The translations under genes were made by a program, and so were the position numbers. The notes below the pieces were generated by a model, which made no database searches, was not told the DNA's origin, and worked only from the letters and a program-made list of their open reading frames with translations. A stretch of DNA of 64,000 nucleotides. Origin: Aplectana chamaeleonis (taxonomy: Eukaryota; Nematoda; Chromadorea; Rhabditida; Cosmocercidae). The DNA lies in the NCBI GenBank assembly GCA_029168955.1, contig JAPDOI010000871.1:198021-262020 (forward strand). Reading direction: 5' to 3'. Of this stretch, positions 32,757-43,774 are shown one piece after another (positions within the stretch are counted from its first letter, which is position 1; every line of letters begins with the position of its first letter).

Positions 32757-33034
32757 CAGGGATGAGCGGAATTATGCGTTTTGCGTTCCGAAACCCGCAG
32801 TTTCGCGCATTTTTGGCATTCCGCGTTCCGCATTCCGAAATCCGCAGAAAACGCCGCGCAATGCGAAAATGTCGGGTCATCTGAGACGGAAGAAAACATC
32901 AGATGGATTCTGACCGCGTTTCCGCGCATTTTCAAGCGTTTCGCGCCCGATTTCCAAAACCCGAGAAAAAATTTTTGTTCCGAAACCCGAAAACCGATTA
33001 TCGAAATTTCAAATTTTTATTCCGCTCGTCCCTG
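32757..33034. mobile_element. hAT-like MITE, 278 bp, near-perfect 8-bp duplication
   Basis: ATCGGGGG (32749-32756) and ATCGGAGG (33035-33042). Ends CAGGGATGAGCGGAATT and ATTCCGCTCGTCCCTG. The interior is built from TTCCGCATTCCG and CCGAAACCCG words. It lacks coding capacity. Confidence 0.8.
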
Positions 33035-34047
33035 ATCGGAGGCAGTGCAAGGCTGCAGATGCAGATCATAGACCCCAATTTAACTTTGGTCTACGAACTC
33101 ACGATTGGTTATCAGTAAACTGTGCGCGCTCATGTACAAACTCTTTGGACTGATGTTCGGAAGAGCCTACCACCTTCTATTCTCTGATTTCTTCACCCCT
33201 CTGTTAGATAAATTTTGTGGAGTTTTAAGGGAAAATCACTACTCAGGCCGGTGTAGTACCAAAAAATTACCAGAAATTTCCCAGGGATCAGTGGTAAATG
33301 TGTAACTACCACCGGATTACGGACATTTTACCAGAGATTTTACCCTAATCTCTGTTGTTGACAAATTCTGCCAGATTACGAGAAAGTTACCACTAAATTT
33401 CTCCTTGATTTTCCGGAATCCTCCCGTATTCTGTCAGAAAAATGGCAATTCCTGACAGAATGCGAAATACGGCTTTAACTTCCGAATTGGCGGTTTTGGG
33501 TTCAGTAAGGATGAGTTCTACATCAAGACTCTTTCGGGACTCAGGAAGAATGGTGGGGCGCGGCTTGCACTCTAGGAAACTCCTGAGCGAAACGGTTGGG
33601 GAATACGAGTGAACGCGGAAGTATCTCAGTGATCCATATAGCGCGTGGTGTGCCTGACCTAAGTACGCGTAGCCAAGTGCGCTCTCCTCCCCTTCACACA
33701 CGTGCGCACGCAAGCGCGTGCACACCTATATGTATGCGCCCTCACGCGCAAATGCACGCGCTCCCAGCCCAGAGACTGACATTTACGCACGCTCATTTAA
33801 ACACGCTGTATATGCGTGTATACGTGCTCATACTCTCCAGTTCGAAGTCAATCTTACTCGGGCCCGTTACGAGCGTGGGATCGCGTATGATGCTTTTCCT
33901 TATTCCTCACACCACATGGTGTGAGGAAATCTTGGTAGATGAATTTAATAGATGAATCTTGGTTGCTCACCCCCTGAATTCAGGGGGCTCAGGTACTCAG
34001 GGCGACGGTCGGCCTCGAGGGTGCCGCCAGCGGCGAACCAGGCTGCA

Positions 34048-34215
34048 TGCGACGGGGTGGTCGTCTCGCGGCGCCAGACTGTGAGGAGGGCGGGCAGATC
34101 AGTGAGAAAGGCTGTCACACCTATTGGTTGAGGTCACTTTTGGAATCATTAGCGCTACCCGGCCTTTTCCACTGATCTGCCCGCTCTTCTCACTGTCTGG
34201 CGCCTCAAGACGACC
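34048..34215. mobile_element. Foldback MITE, about 57-bp arms, nested
   Basis: TGGTCGTCTCGCGGCGCCAG and GCGGGCAGATCAGTG at left; inverse CACTGATCTGCCCGC and CTGGCGCCTCAAGACGACCA at right. Non-coding. Confidence 0.75.
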
Positions 34216-34364
34216 ACCTTATGCGACGCACACGATGCGCGGATATTGGCTCGCCCGCTAGCCACAAAACACGCCACGCCATCTTCAATTCGGCCGGTTG
34301 GAAAGACAATTGATAATGGTCACGAATGATCAGGTCGTAACGTGCTTATCACGTGCACAGCCGG

Positions 34365-34400
34365 TATAAAAGGTGTCTCATCTCACTAGAGTACTCATTC
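34365..34400 (+). promoter_or_regulatory. TATA box plus initiator-like motif in repeat core
   Basis: TATAAAA at 34365-34371; the A of TCATTCGG lies 32 bases downstream at 34397. The same spacing is found at 54717/54749 (+) and 57886/57854 (-), and one base shorter at 21598/21567 (-). The motif pair is conserved better than surrounding sequence. Promoter activity is inferred from spacing only. Confidence 0.4.
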
Positions 34401-34810
34401 GGCATTCGAATGCCGGCCCTGGAAGGTGACTTCGAGTCACTCTCCGGAGGCCAGCATATTTTTGACTGCTGAGGGGACAGGGGTGTCCCCACGGCTGGGG
34501 GGGGCGGCTTTCGCCGCGATCCGCGGGGAGGGTGGTTCTTCACCGCAGACTGCGGCGGAACGCGTAGTCTGGCGGAATTTTCCGTACTGTCCCGACCAGA
34601 GTACGGAAAAATTCTGACAGATTTCGGAAAAATTCTGACAGATTCCGAAAAAATTCTGACAGATTTCGGAAAAATTCTGCCAGAAAACGGGAAAAATCTG
34701 CCAGAAAACGGTAAAATTACCACCAGAGGAGGGCAAAATCGTTCCGTAATCTGGCAGAATTTTCCCGTAATCTGTCAGAATTTTCTCGTAATACTCTAGC
34801 CTGAGTAGTG

Positions 34811-35566
34811 TTTAGAATGTGTGGAAGATTAGATAATAAAATTTCGCCCGGGCTTCAACATGGATTTGGAGTCGAGTGAAAAGCACGCGGAAGGTCACGT
34901 TCTCCTCATATAACGCTTTTGAGATGGCTCTCATGTTATTAACTTCATATCAGTTGAGGTCAAAATGTCCGGGAACGGAAACCATGCCCTACTTAATTTA
35001 GATGGAGGGAACTACTCTACAGCTTTTGCCTGGAATGCACGAATGACGGGGGCAGGGAGCTATTGGGTGGCTGCCGTGGATTACGTGCAGACGTTTTTGA
35101 AACGTCCCTAGCAGGTGAAGATCGAGCACTTCGGAACAGCCGTTCGAGCGTCTTGCTGCAAATCATTCATTTTCAGTCTTTTTCTGAACGTGGGATAGGA
35201 GAGAGAAAAACATATGAGATTTGTTCGCGACCTGCGCTGCGGAGAGTTACGAGTAACTATTGGCAAAGTAGGATATCCAGGGGTTAAAGCTTATGCCAGA
35301 AAATTTTCTGTTCCAGAAAATCTGATTCAGGTTTAAAGCTTGAATGAGCTTACCAACGGAAGAAATTCAAGCGATTCTCACTTACGTATGCTTGAGCCTT
35401 GCTGAGTTTCTAAATTCCACTCTGTCCATATTAGGAGGCTTAAAAATATAGTCAAGTTTCTATTTGAAATACTGGTTGAACACTTCTGTCATTCGTCCGG
35501 TTATAGAAGGAAATCGTATTCACCGTCATCGGCTAATGTAGCCGTGTTCGCTGCAAATTCTAGTCC
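34811..35566. other. Intergenic, nothing recognised
   Basis: No repeat arms or coding family signal seen up to the TTA of the next element. Confidence 0.4.
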
Positions 35567-35734
35567 TTACCAGGGAAGTATAAGAAGCGTAGGTCTGAAC
35601 GGTAGAAATCTAATGTCATGTGGGAATGTTCACGCATTACATGGCAAAATAGTGTAGGCGGCCCGCCGCGAAAGATAGATCTGAAGGAGTTATAAGCTCC
35701 GAAAGTTTGCCAGTCATTGACCTCCTCCTAGTCA

Positions 35735-35830
35735 ATTTTTAGCTAAGCGGTTAAGTTTACAGCATCGACGCTGCAAAGGGAGGAATGGGCAGTGGTGGGC
35801 ATGTGACCAGGGTTCGAATCTCGCCCAGAG
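35735..35830 (+). other. tRNA-like (Pol III A/B box) segment in the left arm
   Basis: TAGCTAAGCGGTTAAG resembles an A box and GGGTTCGAATCTCGCC a B box, about 70 bases apart, with a CAGC/GCTG hairpin between. The mirror copy on the right arm (about 37095-36995, minus) keeps a better T-stem (AGAG/CTCT around TTCGAAT). The spacing is too wide and stems too poor for a functional tRNA; a tRNA-derived SINE-like piece captured in the TIR is my reading. Confidence 0.35.
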
Positions 35831-36292
35831 CTGCTCTTTTGCAAATTCACGGAACTTTCATATTTTGTTCAAAAATTATTTCACAAATGTCATCCTATCC
35901 TTTTGCTGCGCGATATAGCCATATCGACAGTGAAATAGACTCGGGCACAAAGGATTTAAGGTTTTGTTACCCATCAAGGATTTCCTTTGTTTTGGAGAAC
36001 TCATATGATTTGGAAGTATTAATATCACATATTTTTAACAACCTTATCACTTTATGGGACACAAAATACATAACCATTTCTTTCACCAATTGTAAATAGG
36101 CACACAATGCATCAAACATAAGCAAATTCCGCAATAGGAACAGCGAATGAACGCGATAGGCCACTGGTAACCTCTCTTTTCACAGGGGCCAAGCGTTACT
36201 GGGAATTCGAGATCAGTTGGAGTTTCAAAAGGACCCGGACGGATAAGAACGTAACCGGCCTCAAAGGCATCGTCCACGCCAAAAACCATATA

Positions 36293-36780
36293 TTATTTTA
36301 AACGACCTAAAAATTCAAAATGTTGAAGAGCAATAGCAGAGTGAAATCGGTTGAGCAGTGCTTTCGAATGGCTGAAAACCCCGATGTCTGCCAGCTCAAC
36401 CAAGCTTGTTACGCCGGGCGGTTTCGTCAGAATCTGCAAGTTTTTCCCTTCCGGCACTAGAGCCTGTATCGCGTTTTGGTTGGAAAAGTCACTCCTTGAG
36501 TCGAGAAGGAGAACACAATTCTCCGGCATTTGCTGAATGAAAATATTCTCGAAAAATGCAAGTGTTGTTAACTTCGTCATGATATGGGATGTTCTGCCAG
36601 CGACGTAAAGTTTTTTCGTCTTGAATACACCCTTCAATGGGAAGCGACCACCCGGCTCTGGTAGTTGGACAAAGCATTTCTCCGACCTTGCCTGATGGGA
36701 AAATGAAGGGCATGACGGTCAGACTTCGGGTGGTCGCAGAAGCCAACTGCACCAAGCGCACCGTCTTCTGTTACTTGATG
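36293..36780 (-). pseudogene. Tc5/pogo-type DDE transposase, degenerate
   Basis: In order on the minus strand: SLTVMPFIFPSGKVGEMLCP (start of the DDE domain), then a frame change, LYVAGRTSHIMTKLTTLAFF, PENCVLLLDSRSDFSNQ (second catalytic Asp), ILTKPPGVTSLVELADIGVF (third Asp, where QPLD is usual), and a TAA near 36293. The layout matches DDE_1-type transposases. The N-terminal DNA-binding part is not recognisable; two frame changes make it inactive. Confidence 0.75.
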
Positions 36781-37446
36781 GTTCTCGTAACTTGTTGAAA
36801 ATATGTGGGGTAATACTTCCCAATCATATAAGTTCCCCAAAACAATGAGAAAGCTTTGATGGGAAACAAAACCTTGAATTCCTTGTACCCGAGTCTATTT
36901 CACTGTCGATATGGCTATATCGCGCAGCAAAAGGATAAGATGACATTTGTGATATCATTTTTGATCAAAATATGAAAGTTCCATGAATTTGCAAGAAAAC
37001 AGCTCTGGGAGAGATTCGAACTCTGGTCATATGCCCATCACTGCCTGTTCCTCCCTTTGCGCCGTCGATGCTGTTGACTTGACCGCTTAACGATTCATAG
37101 ACTAGGAGGAGGTCGATGGTCGGCAAACTTTCGAAGCTTATAACTCCTTCAGATCTATCTTTCGCGGCGGGTACCCAACACTATTTCACCATGTAATGCG
37201 TGAACACTCCCACATGACACTAGATTTCTACCGTTTAGACTTACGCTTCTTATACTTCCCTTGTTAGCGTTCTATTTCTCGTTGTTTTGTTTCTTACCTA
37301 GACTATGTGCGGTAATCTGTTGTGAGTGCCACTTCGAATCACTCTTTTTGAAATTACCGTTAAAAATCACCAGAAGTCAGTATCTGAGGGAAAAAAGAAC
37401 AAGATGAAAGCCATGAGCCCCGTTGCCGAAGGTGTCTTGATTGATA

Positions 37447-38722
37447 CCAGGTTGTTCAATAAGTTTTGTCGTTCGATAAGAGAGCTTTTCTACTAGCCCA
37501 ATTTTTTTTTGTTTTGTTGGTACACTCTTCATATGAACGTATGTGAAGTTTCATTTCAATCTGTCAATTTATTCTTCGTTTACAAGCCCTTCAGTGTCGC
37601 CGTGTCACAGCAATGGGAAAAAATTGAATGTCGTGCAGTGATAAAATTCTTATTTTTGGAAGGTGTACCACCAAAAGAAATTCACGAACGAGTGGTAAAA
37701 GTGTATAATGATTGTTCACCTACAATCAGAACAGTAGAAAGATGGGTTCCTGATTTTAAACGTGGTCGTACAAGCCTTGAAGACGATCCACGTGAAGGAC
37801 GTCCAAAAAGCGCATCAACACCAGAAATCATAGCCAAAATACGGGATAGGGTTTTGGAAGATCGTCGATTGACTGAGAGAGATTTAGTAGAGGCTCTACA
37901 CATCTCATTAGGCAGTGTGAGCCATATTTTTAGTGAAATTTTGAGTTTTAGAAAGCTGTGTGCACAATGGGTGCCGCATTCGCTAACAATGGAACAAAAA
38001 CACATTCGAATGCGACTTTCTCAGCAGCATTTGGAGCGTTTTATAAAGTATAAAGTGGATTTTGTGCGTCGATTTATCACTATGGATGAGACTTGGGTCT
38101 ATCACCATGATCCTGAATCATCACAAGAGGCTAAAGAGTGGTGTGAACCTGGTTGTTCGGCTTCGGAACGAGTTCGTGTCCAGGAAATCGGCCAAGAAGG
38201 TTATGGCATCAGTTTTCTGGGATGCGAAAGGAGTTTTCGTTTGTAGATTACTTGCAAACTGGTAAAATACTTAATTCTGAGTGTTATTGCAACATGTTGA
38301 AGGAAAAAATTTCGTGAAAAAAAGGCCCGGTTGGCAGAAGAAAAAAATCTTTTTCATCAGGACATTGCACCGTGTCACAAGAGCACTTTGACAATGGCTA
38401 AAATCCATGAAATAAAGTTCGAGTTGTTGGAGCATCCATCGTATTCACCAGATTTGGCCCCCAGCGACTTCCATTTGTTTCAAGAACTCAAAAAATTTAT
38501 GCGTAGCAAGCGTTTTTCATCAAATGAAGAGTTCATAACGGCTGTTGGAGCGTATTTTACAGACCTTCCGGATTCTCACTTCAGGGATGGAATCCACAGA
38601 TTGGAGGATCGTTGGAGCAAGTGTATTAATGTTGAGGGAGATTATACTGAATAATGAAGTGTATTCGGAACCATAAAATTGTGTTTTTCTTACCGAAGGA
38701 CTAAACTTATTGAACAACCTGG
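37447..38722 (+). mobile_element. mariner-type transposon, 1276 bp
   Basis: TA at 37445-37446 and 38723-38724; ends CCAGGTTGTTCAATAAGTTT and the inverse. It is full length and encloses a forward transposase pseudogene. It is a different mariner lineage from the element at 14740-15970, judging by termini and protein. Confidence 0.95.
37608..38654 (+). pseudogene. mariner transposase, frameshifted but catalytic triad kept
   Basis: HTH region IKFLFLEGVPPKEIHERVVK and TIRTVERWVPDFKRGR, then DDPREGRPKS linker. The first Asp is in FITMDETWVYHHDPES, the second in LFHQDIAPCHKS, the third in YSPDLAPSDFHLF, with 34 residues between the last two. A shift near 38130 moves VMASVFWDAKGVF to another frame, and a second shift near 38320 restores the C-terminal part (stop at 38652-38654). 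All three Asp survive, so it is younger or less decayed than the mariner at 14.7 kb, but not translatable as one protein. Confidence 0.9.
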
Positions 38723-38816
38723 TACGTCGCGAGCGTCACTTGAAATGCAATTGTTCAACGGCGCATTTGAACAGCAAGCTGGCTGCTGAGTAATCTACAG
38801 TGTAGGATGCACATAC

Positions 38817-39434
38817 AGCCTAGCTCTCTCATTTTGAGCCGGTCGAAGCAAAGCCATCTTTCAACTGCATCGCTGCTGTTTTTCATCGCAGCGAATTCGC
38901 ACCCGCTGCTGCAGCGATCTGGCAGCAGCAGCGATTTTGTTCATAGTGCATAGCCTCACGAATAATCAAAGAAAATCGATCAATCAGTGAAAATAATGGA
39001 TGGTAGTCATTAATAATACGTTTCGACTTGTAAACACTGATCTTGTCTCGAGAAAGGGTCATCGATCACTGGACGTAACGTGTCATTCGCTGACAATCGC
39101 TCAATCGCTTCCACAATGGCAGCGATGGAGCGATGATCAGCGACCATCGAGAATCGCTCCTCCAGCAGCGAAACAGTGAAATATAGGATTTCGTCGTCGC
39201 GATCCAGCGGTGTAGGACGTTTACCACGAAGCGATCACAACTGGAGCGCCTTTCCATTACGCGCGATGAAAAAGGAACAGTTGTCCCTCTCATTGCCGCA
39301 GCGACCACCTGCAGCCAGAACATGGTCTAAGGCCTATTGGGCTTATCATGTGAAAACCTCCTTATCAATGGTATATTTTGCCTTAATCGACCGTTCCGCT
39401 TCTTGCTCCGCCCGGACTCCTCCGAGCTAGCTGG
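38817..39434. mobile_element. AGCCTAG-ended MITE, long copy with insertion
   Basis: Starts CAGCCTAGCTCTCTCATTTT and ends GAGCTAGCTGG. Its outer parts match the 142-bp element at 56316-56457 (TTTTGAGCCGGTCGAAGCAA, GGGCTTATCATG, CTCCGCCCGGACTC). About 475 bases (38855-39328) of TCGCTGCTG/GCAGCGA-rich sequence are extra and look like a nested foldback insertion. Confidence 0.6.
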
Positions 39435-39439
39435 GGTTT

Positions 39440-40118
39440 TCAATATACATACGTGTTTCTAGGAGAATACCGAACAATCCGATCTATTACTTTTTCGCGT
39501 CCATATCAGATTGGTTTGAGCTGTCTTTGGTTTCGAGGTCAATCTAGGAGGAGAGCTCTCGTAATTAATGCGAGAGCAGATTTCTACGCATTCGTCAAGC
39601 AAAAATTACCAGTTAATCTAAAAAAGATTGAATAAAATCCAGTGCCCGATTTTCCCGATTAACCGCTAAGTATGATTTTGTCAATGTGAAGAATTCAACT
39701 ACGGCATTGATAATGAGAATTATTCTCATGAGTCCTTCAGTGGAAGCCAAAGGCTGCTCAAATCATTCTCATATGGGAGCGAAAATTCGATTGATCAGAT
39801 TATCCAATCTTATGCGGGGAACAAGTATACTGTACAGTCAAAAAAGCGGTTCCGTGTGTATGGACTTACTAATTCTGAGCAGACATACACCACTGATTGT
39901 GCGCGCACACCTGAAGAAAACGCGCACATTCGGCAGGCGTTGCTCAAAATGGTAAACACGAAGGTAGATTTCAGCGCGCATATGGCGCGCACATTTCGGC
40001 GCGTCAAAAAGTGGTGTACATTTGTGCACGGCGGCAAAATGAGCGGTTCCCCGTGTATCATATGGTTCAGTAAGGAGAGGCAGCTGGAAGCCACAGAGCA
40101 TGGGGCGCATCGAGACAC
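39440..40118. other. Intergenic, no gene; decayed PLE sequence possible toward the end
   Basis: A GCGGTTCC..GTGTAT phrase occurs twice in direct orientation (39846-39860 and 40044-40060). The 100-residue ORF at 39856-40158 has no recognised family. It leads into the remnant below. Confidence 0.3.
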
Positions 40119-40298
40119 GCCCACAATGGTGACAACTTTGATATTAAGGTTGGGATAATAGCCCGAGAGACTGACACCGTAACGCGAAAAACCCTAGAGG
40201 CATTTTTCATAGAGGCTCATGACTTGCAAATTAACCGGATGGAAGAAGGCCTGTATATAACCCGGGAGCTCAGGCCATACGTAAGACTCGCCTTCTAA
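40119..40298 (+). pseudogene. C-terminal remnant of another Penelope-like element
   Basis: An open frame lacking a start codon reads VGIIARETDTVTRKTLEAFF, then IEAHDLQINRMEEGLYITRE and a TAA at 40296-40298. The R-K-T-L-E-A-F ... N-R-x-E-E ... I-T-x-E-L pattern is typical of the region after GIY-YIG in a second nematode PLE lineage (from memory of the family). It differs from the elements at 27.6-30.6 kb. Confidence 0.55.
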
Positions 40299-40501
40299 CA
40301 TTTCAAGTGGTGGTCTACAGAGTTTCCTTCATCGACGCTTCATGCTGCTCTGACTGATCACTAGCGAGTTCTTGGCTAGGTGCGGTGCTTTCTCTGGTTT
40401 TCTCTCTTATCTATGTAACAGAAAATAGATTTTCAAATTCAAGTGGGGATGAGGAGGCGTTTGGCCCGGTAAACGCATTTCTTATTTGATATTTCCAGGC
40501 T

Positions 40502-40560
40502 CTGAAGAAGGAGGCTACCTGAAACGTTAGCCATAAAGAACTGTATCAACCTCGGGTCGA
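40502..40560 (+). ncRNA. Hammerhead-like core downstream of the PLE remnant (tentative)
   Basis: CTGAAGA (fits CUGANGA), a 3-bp stem AGG/CCT with a six-base loop, then GAAAC at 40521. These are the two conserved strands of a hammerhead ribozyme core in the right order. Stem III (GTT...AAC) and stem I pair poorly and no clean cleavage UH is placed. PLEs are known to carry hammerhead motifs (family knowledge), which makes the position suggestive. Confidence 0.3.
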
Positions 40561-41689
40561 GTTCAACACCCTCAAACAACTATAGTACATATTATTATGC
40601 CAAGGTTTATGGACAGTAGCACATGGAGATTGTTTCAGTACCTTTTGCGCAAAAGTCGAGCAACTCGTTTGATTTTCCGTTTAGCAGTACTACGAAACAA
40701 CCCATTTCAGATTGGCGCTAGACATTGGATTGCGACCCTTGAGCGAATCTGCGCAAAGTTCTATGAGACCTCAGACCTTTCGCGAAAAAATCCATGTGTG
40801 ATCCAATTGACTGGAGGCGGCAGAACTCGCGTTCCATGACCGAATTCATTATTTACACAACAAGGGACGCAACACCATGCTCATCAATATATCGAATGGA
40901 TCATATATAATCGGTCGATTAGGAAACTATATGCCTCATTCGCACAGTCGCTATCACGGGATGTATGAACCGGGCCTCATGGCCAATTACAATGGAGGTA
41001 AGGCGCTATTCATCCTCTTCAGCGCCAGCGCGGCGCGCGCGTCAAGCCTTTGCGGAGACTATGGATATTCCAGCTGCGGCGCTGTGGCGGTGCAGATTAA
41101 AGTGGCTCTAACTTTGTCGAGTCGCACAATCTGTACACGCGCTCAATTTTCCGGTAACAGAAGATTGTACTGGAATGGATTATTATGGAACGAAATGAAA
41201 TTGAAGATGGAGTAGTAATTAAAATGACGAAAAGGTTGTTAGGACCATCGCCTCCCGGAGCGAGCGTCACACGCGTGCCGCACTGGCGTTGAGTAGTATG
41301 AATAACGCTCAACAGTTTGTCATAATGGGGCAAACAGCAGCACGTGCAAAGGCGCGGAAATGGAGTCGGGCAAAGTTATAGAGTGTACAAGTACGCGAGA
41401 CAGCAGACGCCGGAAAATCAATCTGAGGGGCCACTATTACGAGCGCATTCTGTGCGTAAATTACCTATTAATCCACGTTATCAGACTTTCCTCCTTCTAA
41501 GAACTCTTTATTACCACACTTCTGTCATTTTTCGACGAACACTTCCGCATTCCTAATGTTAAAAGCGATTAGCAAAGCCGCGTCATATACTGCGCGCAAA
41601 ATGAGGCAGTGCCAGCTGCTAACTGCGAGGCGGATTATGTTGGTGACACCGAGTCACTCCCGAGAGCACTTTTCAGAGACGGAGGGCAA
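40561..41689. other. Intergenic, nothing recognised
   Basis: Several short ORFs in all frames, none with family features or splice support. No inverted repeats seen. Confidence 0.35.
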
Positions 41690-42010
41690 TTTTTGGCGTT
41701 GATTGGTCCTCCTCGCAGTTCGCATGGAGGGTGGTCCCTCGCTGTGCATCGCAAAGAGATTTCGACAAACTGATGGAGTCTTCTTCCAGCAGACCCACGT
41801 TGTCGTTGGGATGCGTTAACCGACCCCCATTGGTGTGGGAGGGGGGGGCACGGCTAGCGTGCCCCAACGACGACGTGAACGCAGCGTTTTTCCGTCGCGC
41901 GCGTCACGTGCGCTAGCCGAACTGCTCTTTTGCCTCACCCTCGCTGTGAATTCGATCAACATCCCCTTCATTTGTTTTCGTGGAGTAAGAAGTTCTGTGA
42001 GCGCAACTGC
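41690..42010. repeat. GC-rich foldback repeat (CCCCAACGACGACG family), copy 1
   Basis: Contains GCGTTAACCGACCCCC, GTGCCCCAACGACGACG, CGCGCGCGTCACGTG and CCGAACTGCTC. These recur inverted at 48350-48560. CpG-rich against an AT-rich background. Confidence 0.5.
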
Positions 42011-43529
42011 CCACAATCGCTCTGCTATCTCCCAATGACTCCCTAGAAAAATCACTAGGAGCCCAGGGGTGTTATATAGTAATTGGGATGTGAAACGCGA
42101 ATTAACAGGCGTTACGTTCGCGTTAAACGCGAGTTTAACCACACCAGAATCTGAGCAGGACTCCTAATAGTTGGGAGAGAATTCGCTCTAGTTCGACCCA
42201 AACATCCCTCAGTGGTAGGCATTTGATACACTTTCAATGAAAACGCCTCGAAAAAGCGACAATTGTAACCTTTGTTACGAAAAATAGCGATTTCAAAAGG
42301 GCTGTTTTTTTCTAAAATTCCGACATGTGGCATCCTTGCGGTAAGTTCGCGTTTAACATCCTCTCGCAGAGAGCACGGAAATAGTGCTGAAATGCGAGAG
42401 GAACTCGCGGCTAACGAAAAACTCCTCCCGAGGAGCTTTTTGGCGCGGCTAGCAGGATATAGTAGAAACAGTTTTGACCATCTATACTGCGGGCAAGCGC
42501 GAGTTTAATTATTGCAGAGGGTTAAGGAAGTTTGATAGCACTGTCAGCCATTTTGATTCAGGACGTTAGCCTATCTTAAAAACTAAAAGGTGAATTAAGG
42601 GATAGTCTTGTAACGGCTTCCGCCAGGGAAACGGACGATGAGGGATCAAAAACAAAGCAGGGATCATTGCTGAAACACGTTGGCCGTCTTCTATGGTGGC
42701 AATAATCAATCCTTGCCAATCAGCTGTTAATTTGTCGGCGAGCGCTGACACTTCTCACCTTTTTCCTATTTTCCTTCTGAAATTTTTCCGCTTTGCTATT
42801 TTCAGGTTATTTTCCTCTTCATATTTCACTGCTTATCCTAGGCCATAATGGGTGTGTAGAGAATTGATTGCTTGCTCGCTTTTTGGAAAGATTTCTATAG
42901 CTTTTTAAGGCCAAAAATGAAAATTCCAAAGCGACTTTCAAGTGAATTGCTGCTTCAGCAATGTTTCTGTATTTTATCTGTATATTGATGCTCTAGTAAT
43001 GTTTCTGTATTGGTAGGGGCGTATCGGGCGAGTTTTGTGACAAGCCAATGTGAACTTTTTTCAAAGCCAACTAGTTTTGTTCTCCTTTTACTGCAAGATT
43101 GGAAAACTCCCTATTCATGGCCAGATGAGTGCCATCGTTGGTATCTTATTTTTATTGAGGATCCGCGACGCACTTGCTTTGGTGCATTGATGGAACCACT
43201 CAAAGTGTTTCAATTCTTATCTTGCAATATTTGCACGGAATCTTTTCCTTGCATGATGCACATATAAGCGTATAAGTCTTTTCTATATATTTTCAACAAC
43301 AACCGGGGGCTGGTGATGAGTTTCAATTTGAAAAGACTGCAAACACTTCATTTCTTCAATTTCACCAATGACCGAAACCGCACAATCGCCCCAATCTCTA
43401 AAGTAAGACTTCAGTTGCACGTTTCCAAAAAAAACACTTGAAATCTTTTCAAAAACGAAAATTGACTATTTACTCAATCACTCTTTTAGGTTTTCAATTA
43501 TCAATTTCAGTTAAATGTAGGTCACCCTA
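42011..43529. other. Intergenic, nothing recognised
   Basis: GCGTTAAACGCGAGTTTAA words occur at 42088-42140 and again near 42345 and 42490. The 85-residue ORF at 43010-43267 has a possible acceptor (TTACTGCAAG) but no family signal. Confidence 0.35.
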
Positions 43530-43772
43530 CAGGCCATAAAACGGCCAATGTCTCACCGTCGACTGCGTACCACGCGCTGCGCGACCGCACGTGCGTCGGA
43601 AGCAGACGAGCGCCGCCGCGCGACGAGTTTCGGCGCGCGGCGGCCGAAAACGTCGCACGGCGTTCAAAACTCGATCGCGCGGCGGCCAAAACCCGTCTGC
43701 TTCCGACGCGCGTGCGGACGCGCAGCGCGTGGTACGCAGTCGACGGTGAGACATTGGCCGTTTTATGGCCTG
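43530..43772. mobile_element. CpG-rich near-perfect palindrome MITE, 243 bp
   Basis: TA at 43528-43529 and 43773-43774. Arms of about 80 bp: CAGGCCATAAAACGGCCAAT, then GTCGACTGCGTACCACGCGC, and the inverse. The loop adds GGCGCGCGGCGG words. Both strands carry an ORF with the same start (MSHRRLRTTRC), simply because the sequence is palindromic. Confidence 0.9.
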
Positions 43773-43774
43773 TA

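Larger units (their letters stand above)
33242..34805. mobile_element. TA-flanked CTCAGGC element with a TATA core, 1564 bp
   Basis: TA at 33240-33241 and 34806-34807; ends CTCAGGCCGG and CTAGCCTGAG. The left part has TTACCAGA/TTCTGCCAGATTACG words; the right part has a 21-bp tandem word, TTCTGACAGATTTCGGAAAA, four times (34605-34680). Between lies a core shared with three other repeats (TATAAAA at 34365). A foldback MITE (34048-34215) and a CA/CG-rich tract are inside. No protein family recognised. Confidence 0.65.
35570..37263 (-). mobile_element. Tc5-like transposon, 1694 bp, about 380-bp inverted repeats, TTA duplication
   Basis: TTA at 35567-35569 and 37264-37266. Ends CCAGGGAAGTATAAGAAGCG and the inverse of CAAGGGAAGTATAAGAAGCG. 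The arms (35570-35955 and 36885-37263) are well matched, including GCAAAGGGAGGAA and GATATAGCCATATCGACAGT. Three-base TNA duplications and several-hundred-bp TIRs are features of Tc4/Tc5 in Caenorhabditis (family knowledge). The loop encodes a decayed DDE transposase on the minus strand. Confidence 0.85.

Noticed and set aside
33596..33955. 119-residue ORF rich in His and Ala
   Set aside because: Reads through a CA/CG low-complexity tract inside a transposon; no homologous family.
35735..35830. Functional tRNA gene
   Set aside because: A and B boxes are too far apart, stems pair poorly, and the segment is duplicated inverted in transposon arms.
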